In this document: positions 1 through 11,333 of the stretch, in pieces
How the letters are laid out: each line of letters begins with the position of its first letter
Position numbering within the stretch: the stretch's first letter is position 1
Source: Diphasiastrum complanatum
Taxonomy: Eukaryota > Streptophyta > Lycopodiopsida > Lycopodiales > Lycopodiaceae
Assembly (NCBI GenBank): GCA_029204225.1
Contig: CM055108.1
Coordinates: forward strand, 15,400,722 to 15,464,721
Length of the DNA stretch: 64,000 nt
Direction: 5' to 3'
Made by a program: the position numbers and the translations under genes
The notes under the pieces: model-generated
Database searches by the model: none
What the model was told of the DNA's origin: nothing
The model's input: the letters and a program-made list of their open reading frames with translations, nothing else

Positions 1-140
1 CTTCGCTTTATCAATCAAATGCTAGTATACATTGGAAATCCAGAGTTCTAAGATTTCAGACTAGTGAGACCAATAACCGAGGTAAGCCAAAAGAACAAAT
101 CATAACCTGGAGTTGTGACAAATATGAAGGTGAAACTCCT

Positions 141-1464
141 TTGTCCGACACCAGTTTTACATCAGAAGAATCTTTGTATGTCTTGAATATTTTCTCCTAT
201 AAATCTAATATTGAAGTGCAGTACTTTGAATGTTATGAGAATGTTGATGACGAAGAATTCTTCGATGCCTGCAACGATGAAGTTGATGTTTCCTATGAAG
301 AAATTAACGTTGCAGACACAAACTCGAAAGAGTTTGACAATTCGAGTGACGAATCTGAACACGAATTTAGTAACAAGAACCAAGTTGACAACAAGAAAAC
401 ATCTATGGAGTCAACCATGCGCAAAATTCATGGCCATACCAAGGCCATTATGACTGAAGGTATCATCTTACCAGATTCTACTGAACTGATTGAACTTGCA
501 CCTGGCAGATTTGTGCATGTTTCAATGTAACTTGAAGAATTTGAGTTGGTGAAATTCACTGAACTATTAAAGGAGTATCAAGATGCTTTTGCCTGGTCGC
601 TCAACGATTTGAAGGGTATACCTGCAGAATTCGGAGAGCACCGAATTGATCTGAAGGAAGATGTTGTACCTGTTCGACAAAGACAGTATTGTCTCAATCC
701 TAAATACTCTCTAATGGTCAAGGACGAACTTAACAAACACCTTAAGGCAGGTATAATCTATCCCGTCTTAAGTAGTGAATGGGTTTCACCCATTGTTGTC
801 ATCCTAAAGAAGAAGCCTGACAAAATACAAATATGCCAGGACTCAATGCTGCCACCAGGAAGGGCCATCATCCTTTGTCTTTTACTGATTCCATCCTAGA
901 TCAGGTTGCTGGTCAAGAGCGTTATAGTTTCTGTGATGGCTTTTCTGGATATAATCAGGTGGGAGTGTGAAAAGAGGATCGCTCAAAGACCACATTCACG
1001 ACGGATTGGGGCACTTATGCCTACAACAAAATGCCCTTTGGTCTTTGTAACTCTCCAACGACTTTTTAGCGAATCATGATGTTAATTTGCACTGCCTTCT
1101 TGAGAACTTTATTGATGATTTTTGTGTGTACAGTGATATAAAGACACACCTACAGAAGCTGAAATTAACATTGCAACGGTGTCGAGATACTTGTTTATCT
1201 CTTCATCCAGAGAAATGTTTTTTTGGTATGAAAGGAAGAATATTGCTCGGACACAGAATATCTAACAGAGGAATAGAAGTCAACAAAGATAAAGTCGAGC
1301 TTATAAAGAACCTCCTAATACCAACTAATTTGCATGAACTAAGAGCTTTCTTAGGACATGTTGGCTATTACAGGAGATTTATTCAAAATCATGTTTCTAT
1401 TGCTGCCTCTCTTACACATCTACTGAAGAAACAAGTGGAATACTTGTGCATGAATGAACAGTAG
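141..1464 (+). pseudogene. GYP-1 protease-RT linker and reverse transcriptase, frameshifted
   Basis: Reverse transcriptase would copy element RNA to cDNA in cytoplasmic particles. An acidic linker (141-530) precedes the RT fingers (SEWVSPIVVILKKK, about 775-825). The frame breaks near 839; in other frames the sequence continues with DGFSGYNQV, then YNKMPFGLCNSPTTF followed by a TAG (about 1070). The palm resumes at about 1087 with FIDDFCVYS, the gypsy version of the YxDD catalytic box with both aspartates kept. The connection domain (HELRAFLGHVGYYRRFI) ends at a TAG at 1462. At least one frameshift and three stops make this non-functional. Confidence 0.82.
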
Positions 1465-1479
1465 AAAGCATTTGAAGAT

Positions 1480-3150
1480 CTTAAGCAAAGGTTGATCAAT
1501 GCTCCTATTCTGAGACCACCCAATTGGGCTATTTTATTTCACATTATGTGGATGTTTCTACATTTGCTATTGGCGTCTGTCTAAGCCAGAAGGACAACCA
1601 GAAGAAGGACCATCCCATCTACTATGCGAGTCAACAGCTCAGTGCATCAGAGAAAAATTATTCGGCTACGGAAAGGGAAGCACTTGGCATGATTTTCACT
1701 GTTAGAAAATTTCGACATTATTTGCTGGGATATGCATTTATTTTTCATGTGGATCATTATGCTCTTAACTATCTTGTAAATAAACCAGATCTATCAAGAC
1801 GAATTGCTCGATGGGTTCTACTTCTGCAAGAATTCACTTATCAAGTAGAGCTTCGTCAAGGAAAGTATCATACAAATGCTGATTATCTATCGCGACTCAG
1901 CACTGGAAAAATTGAAGATCCTATCAATGATGATTTTCTAGACAAATATTTATTCGAGATTTCATCTACAAATTTGCTATATTCTAATATCATTACTTAT
2001 CTCAAGGATCAGATATATCCGAATGGTTATGATTTGGAGCAAAAGATAGTTTTTCAATATAAAGTAGCACCTTATAAAATTATTAACAATGTTCTGTACA
2101 AGCTTGGTGCAGATCATCAGCTTCGAAGGTGTCTCGAATCCAAAGACATTAAAAAGGTCGTCAAAGCCTTACACTCAGAAGATGTTGGTGGACATTTTGC
2201 TTTAAAGAACACAGTTAATAAGATATTGACTGCCAAGTATTGGTGGCCAACAAAGTTTAAGAATGTATCAAACTTTATTCATTCGAAAAGTGGGGGATTG
2301 ACTTTGTCGGTCCAATTAAATATGTTACTCAACATACGAAATGTCGATATATTCCAGTTGCAATGGGTTATGCTACAAAGAATGTGGAAGCAGAGGCAAT
2401 TATTGCTACAAAAAGAAATGATGCAAAAACTGTCGCGACGTTCTTATTCAAAAGTATTATCACTAGATATGGTTGTCCACTCGAACTAGTAAGTGACCGA
2501 GGTACACATTTTTTAAATGACACTATACGGTTGCTGACAACTTATTTCCTCATCAAATATAGAAAAACTACACCGTATAATCCAAAAGAAAATGGGTTGA
2601 CAGAAAGAGCTCATGGAATTTAATGTAAGATCCTGACTAAAATTAGCACACGCAACGGATTGGGATTAGAAACTACCATCAGTGCTTTGGGCTTATCGTA
2701 ATATAGAGAAAATCACGACGAAACAGACACCATATTATCTGACATATGGTATGCATCCTATTCTGCCAATTGAATTTGAGGTCAAAACTTTTTTGTATCC
2801 AAGCTCAACGAACAAATGCAGAATGTATAAACGAAAGGTTGACTAATATTGAAGAACTAGCTGAAGCTCGTGAGTCTTCACAAAAATTCACGAAGGAAAT
2901 CCAAAAACAAAGAAAGAAGAAATATGATAGTCATATAAAAAAGTGTGATCTTAAAGCTGATGATTATGCGCTAATATATGACAGTCGCCATCAAAAGTTC
3001 CCAGGAAAACTCCATATGCGATGGCTTGGACCTTTTAAAGTCATAGAGGTGTTTGACAATGGTTCTGTGCAACTTCAATCACTTGAAGGAGAATTGTTAC
3101 CTACACGTATTAATAGGTCCACACTAAAAAAATACTACCTTTGTCCAAAT
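1480..3150 (+). pseudogene. GYP-1 RNase H and integrase, broken
   Basis: RNase H is recognisable from YVDVSTFAIG, the ATEREAL box and HVDHYALNYL (about 1540-1900). The integrase N-terminus keeps the H..H half of the HHCC finger (GGHFALKNT, YWWPTKFK), but sequence holding the CxxC is deleted near 2280. After a frameshift the core continues with GIDFVGPI, LVSDRGTHF and KENGLTERAHG, so the D, D and E residues can all be found. A stop follows at about 2623. After further damage, a C-terminal GPY/F-type segment (RWLGPFKVIEVFDNGSVQL) runs to about 3150. The open frame beyond that reads through the T-rich array and is not coding. Confidence 0.8.
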
Positions 3151-3190
3151 TTTTTTTATTTATTTTTATTCTTATTATTTTCTAGTATTT

Positions 3191-3653
3191 TTCTGGAATC
3201 AATCGCGAATTTTTCTCTATCTTTTCTGATAATGTTCGCGACTTTTTTTTTGTTTTCTAGAAAATTTTCTAGAAATTTTCGTGAACTTTTCTACCACTGT
3301 TTAACATTTGTTCAAACTGGTTTGTGAATTTTTCGAGAATTTTTCTTGTCTTCTCTCAAATCTTTTAAGTTATTTTTCAAAGTATTTTCGAGAACTTTTC
3401 GAAAAACTTTCGCGACACTCAACTATGAGCTGAAACTTGTTATTTTTTTTTTCTTTCGAAAATTTTTCTAGAATTTTTTTTCTCCAGTTTTTCAAGAAAT
3501 TTTCTAGGATGACGCTTAACATTTTCAAGAATTTTTCGTGAAGTTCTGTATCATTTTCTAGAATCTCTCAAGAATGTTTCGCGAAACATTCTAGAAACTT
3601 TCTAGTATCCTTCGAGAATCTCTCAACCTACCGTTTTGAGAATCTTTCGAGAA
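3191..3653. repeat. 11-bp periodic TTCNNGAA array (heat-shock-element-like)
   Basis: About 460 bp between pol and the 3' ORF holds some fifteen matches to TTCNNGAA, with NN varying (TA, GA, GT, CA, GC, AA). The clearest block has half-sites starting at 3556, 3567, 3578, 3589, 3600, 3611 and 3622, exactly 11 bp apart. TTCNNGAA is the core of the plant heat shock element, but canonical arrays repeat every 5 bp. The visible spacing is one palindrome per helical turn. It may be a degenerate minisatellite or a regulatory block for the downstream ORF. Confidence 0.75.
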
Positions 3654-4057
3654 TCTATCTATCTACTTTTTACACCCCTCTATTAAAGATGATGGCCACA
3701 TGATCATCATTATTCACATGTGTGTACGCTCACATATTACAACAAATATTGTTTCTCCTTAATTTATTTGTTTTCTTTTCAAAAACGGTCTTCTGTCATT
3801 AAAAATTGATCTGTCAAATCATAGCTTCAAACATTGACCCATGCACGTACTCCATAAATGGAAGTCACAGATGTCAAGTCACCATGCCACATCATCATCC
3901 CTTTCACACCGCTATTGCATGTCAAAGTTATTTTTCTTTTTTCTTCCTTACACTTTTTGCTTGCGATTTTATGCTTTCCTGCGCACATTCTCTTTGCGAT
4001 CAAAGCATTCATTTGCGACCTATTGCGATCTACGAGCTTTCATGAAAAATTCGAACA
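3654..4057 (+). other. GYP-1 spacer between repeat array and 3' ORF
   Basis: No convincing coding signal. Short overlapping ORFs here lack family motifs. The segment probably serves as leader for the 3' ORF starting at 4058. No clear TATA box could be assigned. Confidence 0.4.
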
Positions 4058-5780
4058 ATGGCTTTTGGATCCCGTTCAAGCTCTAACATCATCTGGAAAG
4101 CACACGTAGGAATCCGCCTGACATCCCTCCAGTCCTTTTTGGATCGATGCAGGTTGGGTAATTTAAAAGTGGACCCCCCCATAATCCTCTCCGAAGTCAG
4201 TACGGAGTTTGTCAACTCCATTCATTCCATTTCGGAGGTGGATTTCAAGGTCCATGTGCGAGGCAAATCCTTCACTATCTCTGAAGACTTGTTCGGCACA
4301 GCCCTTGGATTATCGATGGATGGGAAGATGATCTCAACATATAAGGATTCGGTGGATGAAGCTGCCCACTTCCTTAACAATTGCTTCGTACCCACGAAGG
4401 GGTACAAGATCTCTATGATTCGTGATACCACATTTAAGATGTTTTGTAAATATGCGAACCAAGCACTCTTTTTGATGGATGCGGATGCGACAATTTTAGT
4501 GAAAATTTTTGGTTAAATCTTAGATGAACTTGCAGGTAATCCGGTTTGTTTCAGCACTATTACATATAAAGCATTTTTGCGCTGGATCAAGCACCAAAAA
4601 TTCTCTAGAGTTGGAGCACATGTATCAGCTATGCACCCATTTTGACATTTTGAATGAGCAAGAGAAAACATTGCTGACAGGAAGGATGTTGGCCCCCAAG
4701 CCAATTGATCTTTCCGGCCTCGTTACTGACATTGCACCAGCCGTCGAAGTAGCAGCTACCACTGCTATGGACATTGACGCTGCACCATCCCAGTCGAAAC
4801 CAGTTCCAGTTATGGCGATGAAGACTGATGGAGCTACTGCTGCTGATTCTTCACAGTCCGCATCTGCTTCCACATCTCAGAAGCAGCCGAGTGCCTCCTC
4901 CTCTAACGATGATGAAACTTAGTCTGATACATCAGACAAAAGACAAACAACTGCTGAAGACGACACTGGGGCACTTGTGACAGATGAAGAACAACCACAC
5001 GACCAACCCCAGTGGTTTTGCACTATGTCCGAGAAAGCCAAAAACCTAGTGGCTGAAGTGTATAAGTTGTACAAGTACCACCAACAACTTACAATGGAAT
5101 TTGTCAACTCAGAAAGGAGATTCCAAGAGGATATCAAGGCGTCTTTCGAGAAGATTGATTCGCTCGAATCAGACAACATGAAGCTGATTGAACGAAATCG
5201 TTCTCTCGACACACAGCTTTAAATCTTAATAAAGGAAGTTGATTCTTTAAAACAGATCAATAAGACAATTGAGACCAAGTCTAATAATTATCAGACTCAA
5301 AATAATTTTTTAAAGCAGCAACTGACAATTGCAAATCAATATAATGTCGCGCTCCAGAAACATTTCCAAGAGGAGCGAATGAGAAGACTAAAGGCAGAAG
5401 CTACTCTCTCTGTATGCACCAATGCAGGGTCCATTATAGTCGACCTCACGAAGCTAAACCAGCTCCAAAATCAGATGCTCGACAATTTTCTAGTTGAGTT
5501 CCTGCAACCACTCGAAGATTCGAAGGCTCTTGTCGAGGAAGAATTGGTGGAGCTAAAGGAGTTTTCGAGTGAAGCTACCCCATCTTGCAGCGGACCAGAT
5601 GCACACGACGAGTATCTTCAGGCCTTAATCAGAATTGATGACCTTACAGAGCAAATTCCATCTGTGCCTACCTGCACCAAAGCCTCAGACCATCTCGAGT
5701 ATCTAGAAGTAGTCGCAAAGATTGACAAGCAGGACTTGGAGCTAGCTCAGAAACTATATGAAGAATTGAATAATTCATAA
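4058..5780 (+). pseudogene. GYP-1 3' ORF: plant-transposon-protein-like N-terminus and coiled-coil C-terminus
   Basis: Athila-type elements carry an extra ORF after pol whose role is not settled; it has been called envelope-like. The first part (4058-4516, true ATG) has the segment HVRGKSFTISEDLFGTALGL, resembling the domain annotated as putative plant transposon protein. A frameshift near 4516 leads to a second frame, open from 4524 to 5780 except for TAG at 4920 and TAA at 5220. That part has a Ser/Thr/Ala-rich linker, then long heptad-rich stretches with Leu, Ile, Glu and Lys (about 5040-5220 and 5230-5400), predicting a coiled coil. I see no signal peptide or membrane segment, so an envelope role is not supported here. 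Confidence 0.65.
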
Positions 5781-6067
5781 ATACTATTCATGTCTTTGTC
5801 ATGCTGATGCCTATATGTGATATTGAAGCTAGATCTTTGCAGTTTGAAGATGTTTTGAAGTTTGATTCCAGTTTTCATCAAACAATTTCAACTCAAAATC
5901 AACCTACTCAACGCAACAACAAGACACATATTCTCTAAAGACATATCTAAAGGACGAATCATATGAAGAAATATTTTTTTTTGCCTCAACAAAAATCTAA
6001 CGAACAAGAATGTTTCTCGAATAATCCTCGAAATAAAGATGATATGTTCACGAGGACGTTTCAATTT

Positions 6068-6082
6068 GAGGAAGGAGATATG
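6068..6082 (+). promoter_or_regulatory. GYP-1 polypurine tract
   Basis: A purine run (GAGGAAGGAGATA) lies directly before the inferred LTR start, where plus-strand DNA synthesis would be primed. The 5781-6067 stretch before it is non-coding and shows nothing else. Confidence 0.65.
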
Positions 6083-7276
6083 TGATGCCACGCAAATGTC
6101 AAAAATTGAATATCAACATAAATATGGCATGATATACTCGAAAATGAAGATATGAGCTGGTTAAGTATAAATCATGAAGAGGCCTAAGTCATTTTTTGAG
6201 AATATATCTCCTAGGTACTTGCCTTATAAATTAAGGGCTAGACCTTTAATAGGAAAAGACATTGCCTTGGATAACCCTTAACTAGGTCATCCATATGAAA
6301 CGACTAGTTATGAAAAGACATGTTAAACTAGAGTAACTTTAACTCATAGCTAAGTTGTTTAAGAGGTGTATTTGTTCATCCGGTAGAACATATATTGATC
6401 TCACACTTCAGTCTCGATCATCGAGAGAGAAGAGTTTATGCTTATGTAAGAGATTGAAGAAGTGAATAGAGTTCTGTGAGTTATTCTCCCTTATCTCTGT
6501 TCTCCGCACTGTTGAGTGTGAATGATCTTGAGTCTGCTAACAATCTCTAACGCATTTCATGAATTACTCTCTGATCAGACAGACACTCTAGTGCATTACA
6601 GTCGTTTGCTGTGTTTTCGTAAAGCATGCTCTAAAGAACTGTCTTGAAATCATCTTATTTGTCTGTCGCAAATACTTTCTTTTCGACACTCGAATAATGA
6701 CTATCTTTGTGCAGTCTAGCACGATCATTGAATTAAGTTGTATGTATACAAATGAGATGACAGTCCCTGTCTGAAGAATTGAGTCTCTGATCTGTTTTCC
6801 TGATTGGCATTGACATAAGTTATTAACGTGCTCTAAAACCATTCGTGCTCTTTAACCATTAAGTTGGGCTTTAGTTGTTGAGGACTTATTGTCTAGGAAC
6901 GAATAGTTTGTGAACTCGATTAATTAATTCTCTGCGCAGTCACGAATACATCGAACAATTTCCGATTCTCTTTTGACACCTTAGTCAACCAGAGTGTAGT
7001 CTGGTGTACTACTTTGATAACATTTCATTTGTAGAACGCGCTTCCTTCAATTCGATAGAGGACAAATTGTTGTTCTGAATTCATTAACATTACCCATTCC
7101 AAATATAAGTAATACTGGTTACTTTTTAATGTCTGTCGACAACCGGAATAACATTCAAAACCACCTGCCATAATTACACCAAAAACATAACTTTCTAACG
7201 CTGTCCTCTGTGGGAACGATACTTTTCACTACAAAATCTATATTAACCCTGTTGGTATAGCACGACAATTACATCA
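6083..7276 (+). repeat. GYP-1 3' LTR
   Basis: Inferred from a polypurine tract followed by TGATG at 6083 and a matching CATCA at 7276, giving 5-bp terminal inverted repeats and a length near 1.2 kb. The segment near 7205-7260 (CTCTGTGGGAACGATACTTT) resembles the conserved end of Athila/Tat LTRs. The boundary could also be 6081 (TGTGATG). The partner LTR is outside the window, so this is not confirmed by a pair. Confidence 0.65.
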
Positions 7277-7280
7277 GTAG

Positions 7281-8767
7281 AAAAAAATATAAGCCTGGAT
7301 GAGAAAAATACCAGATAATGATATAGATTAGCACCATGTAATGAGTAACGTTGTCTTTTTCCCAACAATCATGTACAAATTTTACAAATGTGGTGTAATG
7401 ATTTTGCAAAGTCTTCATATCTTCTGACCTATGAGTTTGTCTAAGTTGGTCCACACTTGTCCCTTTTCCACTCGATAACTTCCTTCTAGTGTTCGTGTGG
7501 CTTGAACAATTTCTCTCCAAATTCCGTATTTGACAATTGATTCTTTGCATGTGTGATTGGACAAGAATCTTCTTGCTTTAGCACCTCCAATTGATGGCTT
7601 ATTAGGAATGTTTTCCTTTTTTCCGGAGAGTTTGTCGCTTTTTTCAATCGTGACATTTCCTTTATGTAGTCCTGCATTTGACAGAACTATTTTAACCTCC
7701 TAATTGTTGCTTTAGCCACAGACTCCGGTTTATGATTCCATGCTAGTAGAATATCCAGGTAAATAAGTTTTTCAATAATACAAACCTCAGCATGCAATGT
7801 GCATATGTGAACATATTTTAATGGAATTTGCAAAACACTTTTTATATTTGGATTTTCAGCTTCTCGTGTTGGGCCAATGTTTGTTGATTGTCTCAAAGTC
7901 ATATTGTAGCAATCCTTCATGCAATAAAGACATGGATGTTTTGATGTTGCCCCATGAGAGACATTATACATACATTTTAATGTTTTCAAATACCCTGCAA
8001 GGTGCCATTGAATTTAAAAACTTCCATGGTTTTCGATTGTAAATTTCTCACCCTCCAAATGTCTCTTTATAATCTCGCCATAATTTGTTCTTGAAAATAT
8101 CCATGAAAGTATTTTATGGTCCTCTTTCAAGACCTGTAAAGAAACAAGTAATGCATGACATGTCAATAAAAACTGGCAAGCTATGAATTATTAATAAAGA
8201 TATTCTAAATGAAAATTGAAATGTATATCTGGAATGCCGCCAACCACCATATGTGATTTTCCGATTGAACACTAAATGTTCGATCATTTGTATCTGAAAT
8301 TTTGTTCATCAAAGTGACACTCACTCGTTCCAACTTCTAACCCTTGATGATTTCAGATTCATCCAATTTTATTAAAGTAATGATCTTTCCATTTACTTGA
8401 TGTTCGTCTAGTTTATAGAATCGAATAATGTATTTTAGAACATTTTCAATATCAAAAAAAATATTATTGCAATCGTTGTAATTGAGCTCACCATATTCTG
8501 ATTTATATAATTCAGTTATTGAAGTGGTTGGCCAACTACTTTGAACATTCCGTCAATATAATAATGTATTGCTAATCTTACCCGATATGGACGCGGAAGA
8601 TAATTTCTTTTTACCATCACTTTCGAAAAAGCTTCTTTAACTATTCTAAAAAAAGTAGAATAAGCATTTCTGCTAATTCCAGATACATCACATGCACCTT
8701 GTATCACATTTGCATCCAAGCATGATTGAACCTTAATCAAAACAGTCTCTACAATTTCATTTTTCAT
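7281..8767 (-). pseudogene. DTE-1 transposase remnant (core)
   Basis: Reading leftward: ACDVSGISRNAYSTFFR (about 8600-8700), IKLDESEIIKG then a stop (about 8340-8400), VQSENHIWWLAAF (about 8230-8290), WHLAGYLKTLKCMY with CLYC (about 7915-8015), a P.KYVH.CTLHAEV segment (about 7790-7840), and a final NVTHYMV (about 7335-7360). Each has a counterpart in DTE-2. Where DTE-2 has AADLKTL, this copy has AGYLKTL, so the proposed second catalytic aspartate is changed to tyrosine. Stops and frameshifts are present. Stretches between the fragments look like introns or decay. Confidence 0.6.
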
Positions 8768-9060
8768 TTTTCATTTTTCAAACCGAGCATTTTTTATCAT
8801 TTCCTTTGCTGAATTTCTTCGTAAAACATGACTTAAAGATGATCCAATACATGAAAGATCTTCTAAATAGTTCTTTGCCGCCAAACATGATCTACAACAA
8901 ACATATAAAAGTCAAATTATGTTTAATAAATAGATAATCCATGTTATCAAGTGCAAATCAAACTTAAATGACATATGCAAATCAAATAAACAGTTTATAT
9001 GACAACATACTTGAATGTTTGAATTATTTTTTCTGATTGCTGCTATGTGTAGATAAGTCG

Positions 9061-9653
9061 TCAATATTTTTCATCGGTACTCTCTTTTTTTTTTCTCTTC
9101 ATCATTGCCTTATTGATAACTTTTATATCAACAGCAGATTTTAAACTCTCGGATCGCAACTTTTCCATGGATTCTAGCATTTTTTGGTTTGATCCCCGAA
9201 GAGTAGTGACAATAGCATTCAACTCTAACATAGCATTCTTGAGTGTATTGTTTTCAACACTAGTGTGTTGCACATAATGAAGTAATTGTTGATTTGCACG
9301 TTGCAATTGTTGATTAGCAAACTGTAATTGTTGATTAAGGCAAGATATGCTATGCCATTCCAATATCATGCAACCTTTGACAATATCCAAGTACTTCGCT
9401 ATTTCTTTCACATACATATATGAGAAGATGAGTTACGAACCTAAAATCTGGACACAAAATTGGTAGCTGGATCATTAGGATAGATTAATCCATCCACCCA
9501 CAAATCTATATTCATATGATTATTCATTCTCAATTCTCTAATTATTGCAGTAGCATTCTCTACAACTTTCGCATTTTTCTTAATAATTGGAGTGCATTCC
9601 ATCGGAAGAGCAACATGCAAATGGAACATTGCCATTGTTAAAGCTAAAATCAT
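9061..9653 (-). pseudogene. DTE-1 transposase remnant (N-terminal region)
   Basis: The 9441-9653 part contains NIDLWVDGLIYPNDP, matching HIDLWVRGDLYPHNP of DTE-2. The 9061-9417 part is rich in Gln, Leu and Asn with repeated (L/A)NQQLQ units and Lys/Glu heptads, predicting a coiled coil; the DTE-2 counterpart at 21037-21243 is also helical and basic at its end. No DNA-binding motif is recognised. The 8768-9060 stretch looks like an intron. Confidence 0.52.
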
Positions 9654-10020
9654 GTAAATGAATCAAACTATAGTAAATTAATATGAATAAATCTAGCATT
9701 CCTTACTTTTGTAATGTTTATGTCGCATTGAAAAATCATCCCGCCTCATATTTCACTATAAGCATACAGTGATTTCAAAAGTTCTGCCTCTCTCGCTTCA
9801 GTTTTTGCATTGAGCACATCAAGATTTTCAGTCTTAAAGCTCTAGTCCCGAATTTTGGAATGAGCATGAAGAGAAGTTATTACATCTCATGCTTAACTAA
9901 CTATTGTCTGAAGTTAGCCATACTAGTTAAATGTCGGGCAAGGCCGAAAACTCAAAAAACGATGACCAGAAATTACCGGTTTTCATTCTCTCTCTACGTA
10001 ACCTCTCTCTAAAGTGAAAT

Positions 10021-10055
10021 TTTTTAAAGGGCCCATTTTGAGCCCATATTTTCCC
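10021..10055. repeat. DTE-1 right terminal repeat (diverged)
   Basis: AAGGGCCCATTTTGAGCCCA followed by a T-rich stretch and CCC aligns with the right end of DTE-2 (GGCCCTTTTTGAGTCCA ... GGGCCC). Both ends are followed directly by TAATG, consistent with insertion at similar TA-containing targets. Divergence makes this tentative. Confidence 0.48.
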
Positions 10056-10069
10056 TAATGTCCCTCAAT

Positions 10070-11130
10070 TCAACAACCATTTCAAAGCCTGGTGGAATTA
10101 TACTCTTGCGTTTGTAGTGCTGGGTGACTGGATTTGCCTTTTCACGATTCACATGCATTGCAAAAATGGATTCTTCGAGAGTTGATTGTAATTGCAATGG
10201 ACAATCTAGGCAGGGATGTCCAATGCCACAATTTGAACATAATGCCATGAAGCTAAGGCTGTTGGGTTACTTTGGTGTGGGCATCCTGATTTGCGACTTC
10301 CACCACATCCATAGCATCGTATCATTCGCCTCGGAGCTGGATTGCATAAACTGGTATACGCTCTTCACTAGGTCCTTCCACATAATATAGTGGAGAACTG
10401 TCGTGGCTATCGACTCTCATAGATCTTGGAGATACACATGGCAAATGCACAATTGGCGCCAATCTTTCATCTATTATCCTCAAAATGGGCCCATCTCTTG
10501 AAGATGAACTACTTGGGTGCACCATCTGCTCAACTTGCTTGTTTGTTGTCAAGGGTGGATCTTGGAACTTTTGATGCTTTCTTGCTACTACTGGTTTTGC
10601 AACATGAAACTTCTTAGTTGGGCAATTGGCAATGTAATGGTTCTCGAAGCAATATGAACATTGCCTTTTTTGATGCAACATTACATTACAAGCAGTGACA
10701 CATGCCTTTGAATCATGTTCTAAATCTTGACCTTGATCTATTGATTCATGTTGGTCATCATCCCTTTTTGGTGAAGCTTGCTCTTCCCTCGTCTCTCTGT
10801 TGTTTTGCATTAGTGTTGTCAAAGTTCTTGAACCTCTTATTGATGGTGATACAGATATTTCATCCAACTTAGATTCTGAGATAGTATCTCGAAAGGCCAA
10901 CAATGTGGATTCAATCTTCATGGCATCAACAAGAACTTGCTTCAATGTAGTGTAAGAGGTGAGGTTCTTCAATTGATAGTGAATGTCGCTCCTCAGACCT
11001 TGGATAAAGTTCTTGATGATCAATGATGTTGGGATTGGTGGATGACAGTCCTTTGCTATGTGATAGATCCGATGAAGGTATGTACAAACTGTCTCCTAAC
11101 GTTGCATGCTAATGCTTGATATCTGAGTAG
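10070..11130 (-). pseudogene. GYP-2: Ty3/gypsy gag fragment with two zinc knuckles
   Basis: Gag coats element RNA in virus-like particles. The minus strand reads ETVCTYLHRIYHIAKDCHPP and then FIQGLRSDIHYQL, typical of the retrotransposon gag domain, with a stop near 11095. After a polar linker come two zinc knuckles, CSYCFENHYIANC (about 10605-10645) and CSNCGIGHPCLDC (about 10205-10245), in different frames. Both are C-x2-C-x3-H-x4-C, one residue shorter between the second Cys and His than the usual CCHC knuckle. No protease or pol follows, because DTE-1 adjoins at 10055. Confidence 0.62.
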
Positions 11131-11274
11131 TTGACATGTCATTTGTGGATGGATGGATAGATGAATTTCTATGTAAGATTGCTCTTCAAGAGATGACTGA
11201 TGATGCACAATGTTCCAAATAGTAGTTTTGTTTGGCTTTGTTTTTTTTTTTTTAGGAAGGTGGAAGTTGGGAAA

Positions 11275-11278
<4 letters not shown>

Positions 11279-11307
<29 letters not shown>

Positions 11308-11308
11308 T
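11279..11308. repeat. (TA)n microsatellite
   Basis: About 15 TA units, followed by a T run. Confidence 0.9.
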
Positions 11309-11333
11309 GATTTTTTTTAAGATTCAAAGAACT

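Larger units (their letters stand above)
1..7276 (+). mobile_element. GYP-1: Athila-like Ty3/gypsy retrotransposon, 3' part
   Basis: The window opens inside the protease-to-RT linker of a gypsy element. Domain order RT, RNase H, integrase, then a further ORF before the 3' LTR. That order and the extra 3' ORF point to the Athila/Tat branch of plant Ty3/gypsy elements. The coding region carries several frameshifts, stops and a deletion in integrase, so this copy is dead. The 5' LTR, gag and protease lie outside the window, so the target duplication cannot be checked. Confidence 0.82.
7277..10055 (-). mobile_element. DTE-1: truncated old copy of the DTE-2-type DNA transposon
   Basis: Minus-strand coding fragments follow the same order as the transposase of DTE-2 (18999-21649) and share segments with it: LKTLKCMY, HITHYMV/NVTHYMV, ACD..G.SR, IDLWV..LYP.. 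and IKLDE.EI.KG. The right end (10021-10055) resembles the DTE-2 right terminus and is also followed by TAATG. The copy ends at the GYP-1 LTR (7276), so the last transposase exon and any left-hand cargo are missing. No left terminal repeat was found. Confidence 0.62.

Noticed and set aside
3150-3327. Coding extension of GYP-1 integrase
   Set aside because: The Phe/Leu-rich reading is a product of the T-rich array that follows the integrase C-terminus.
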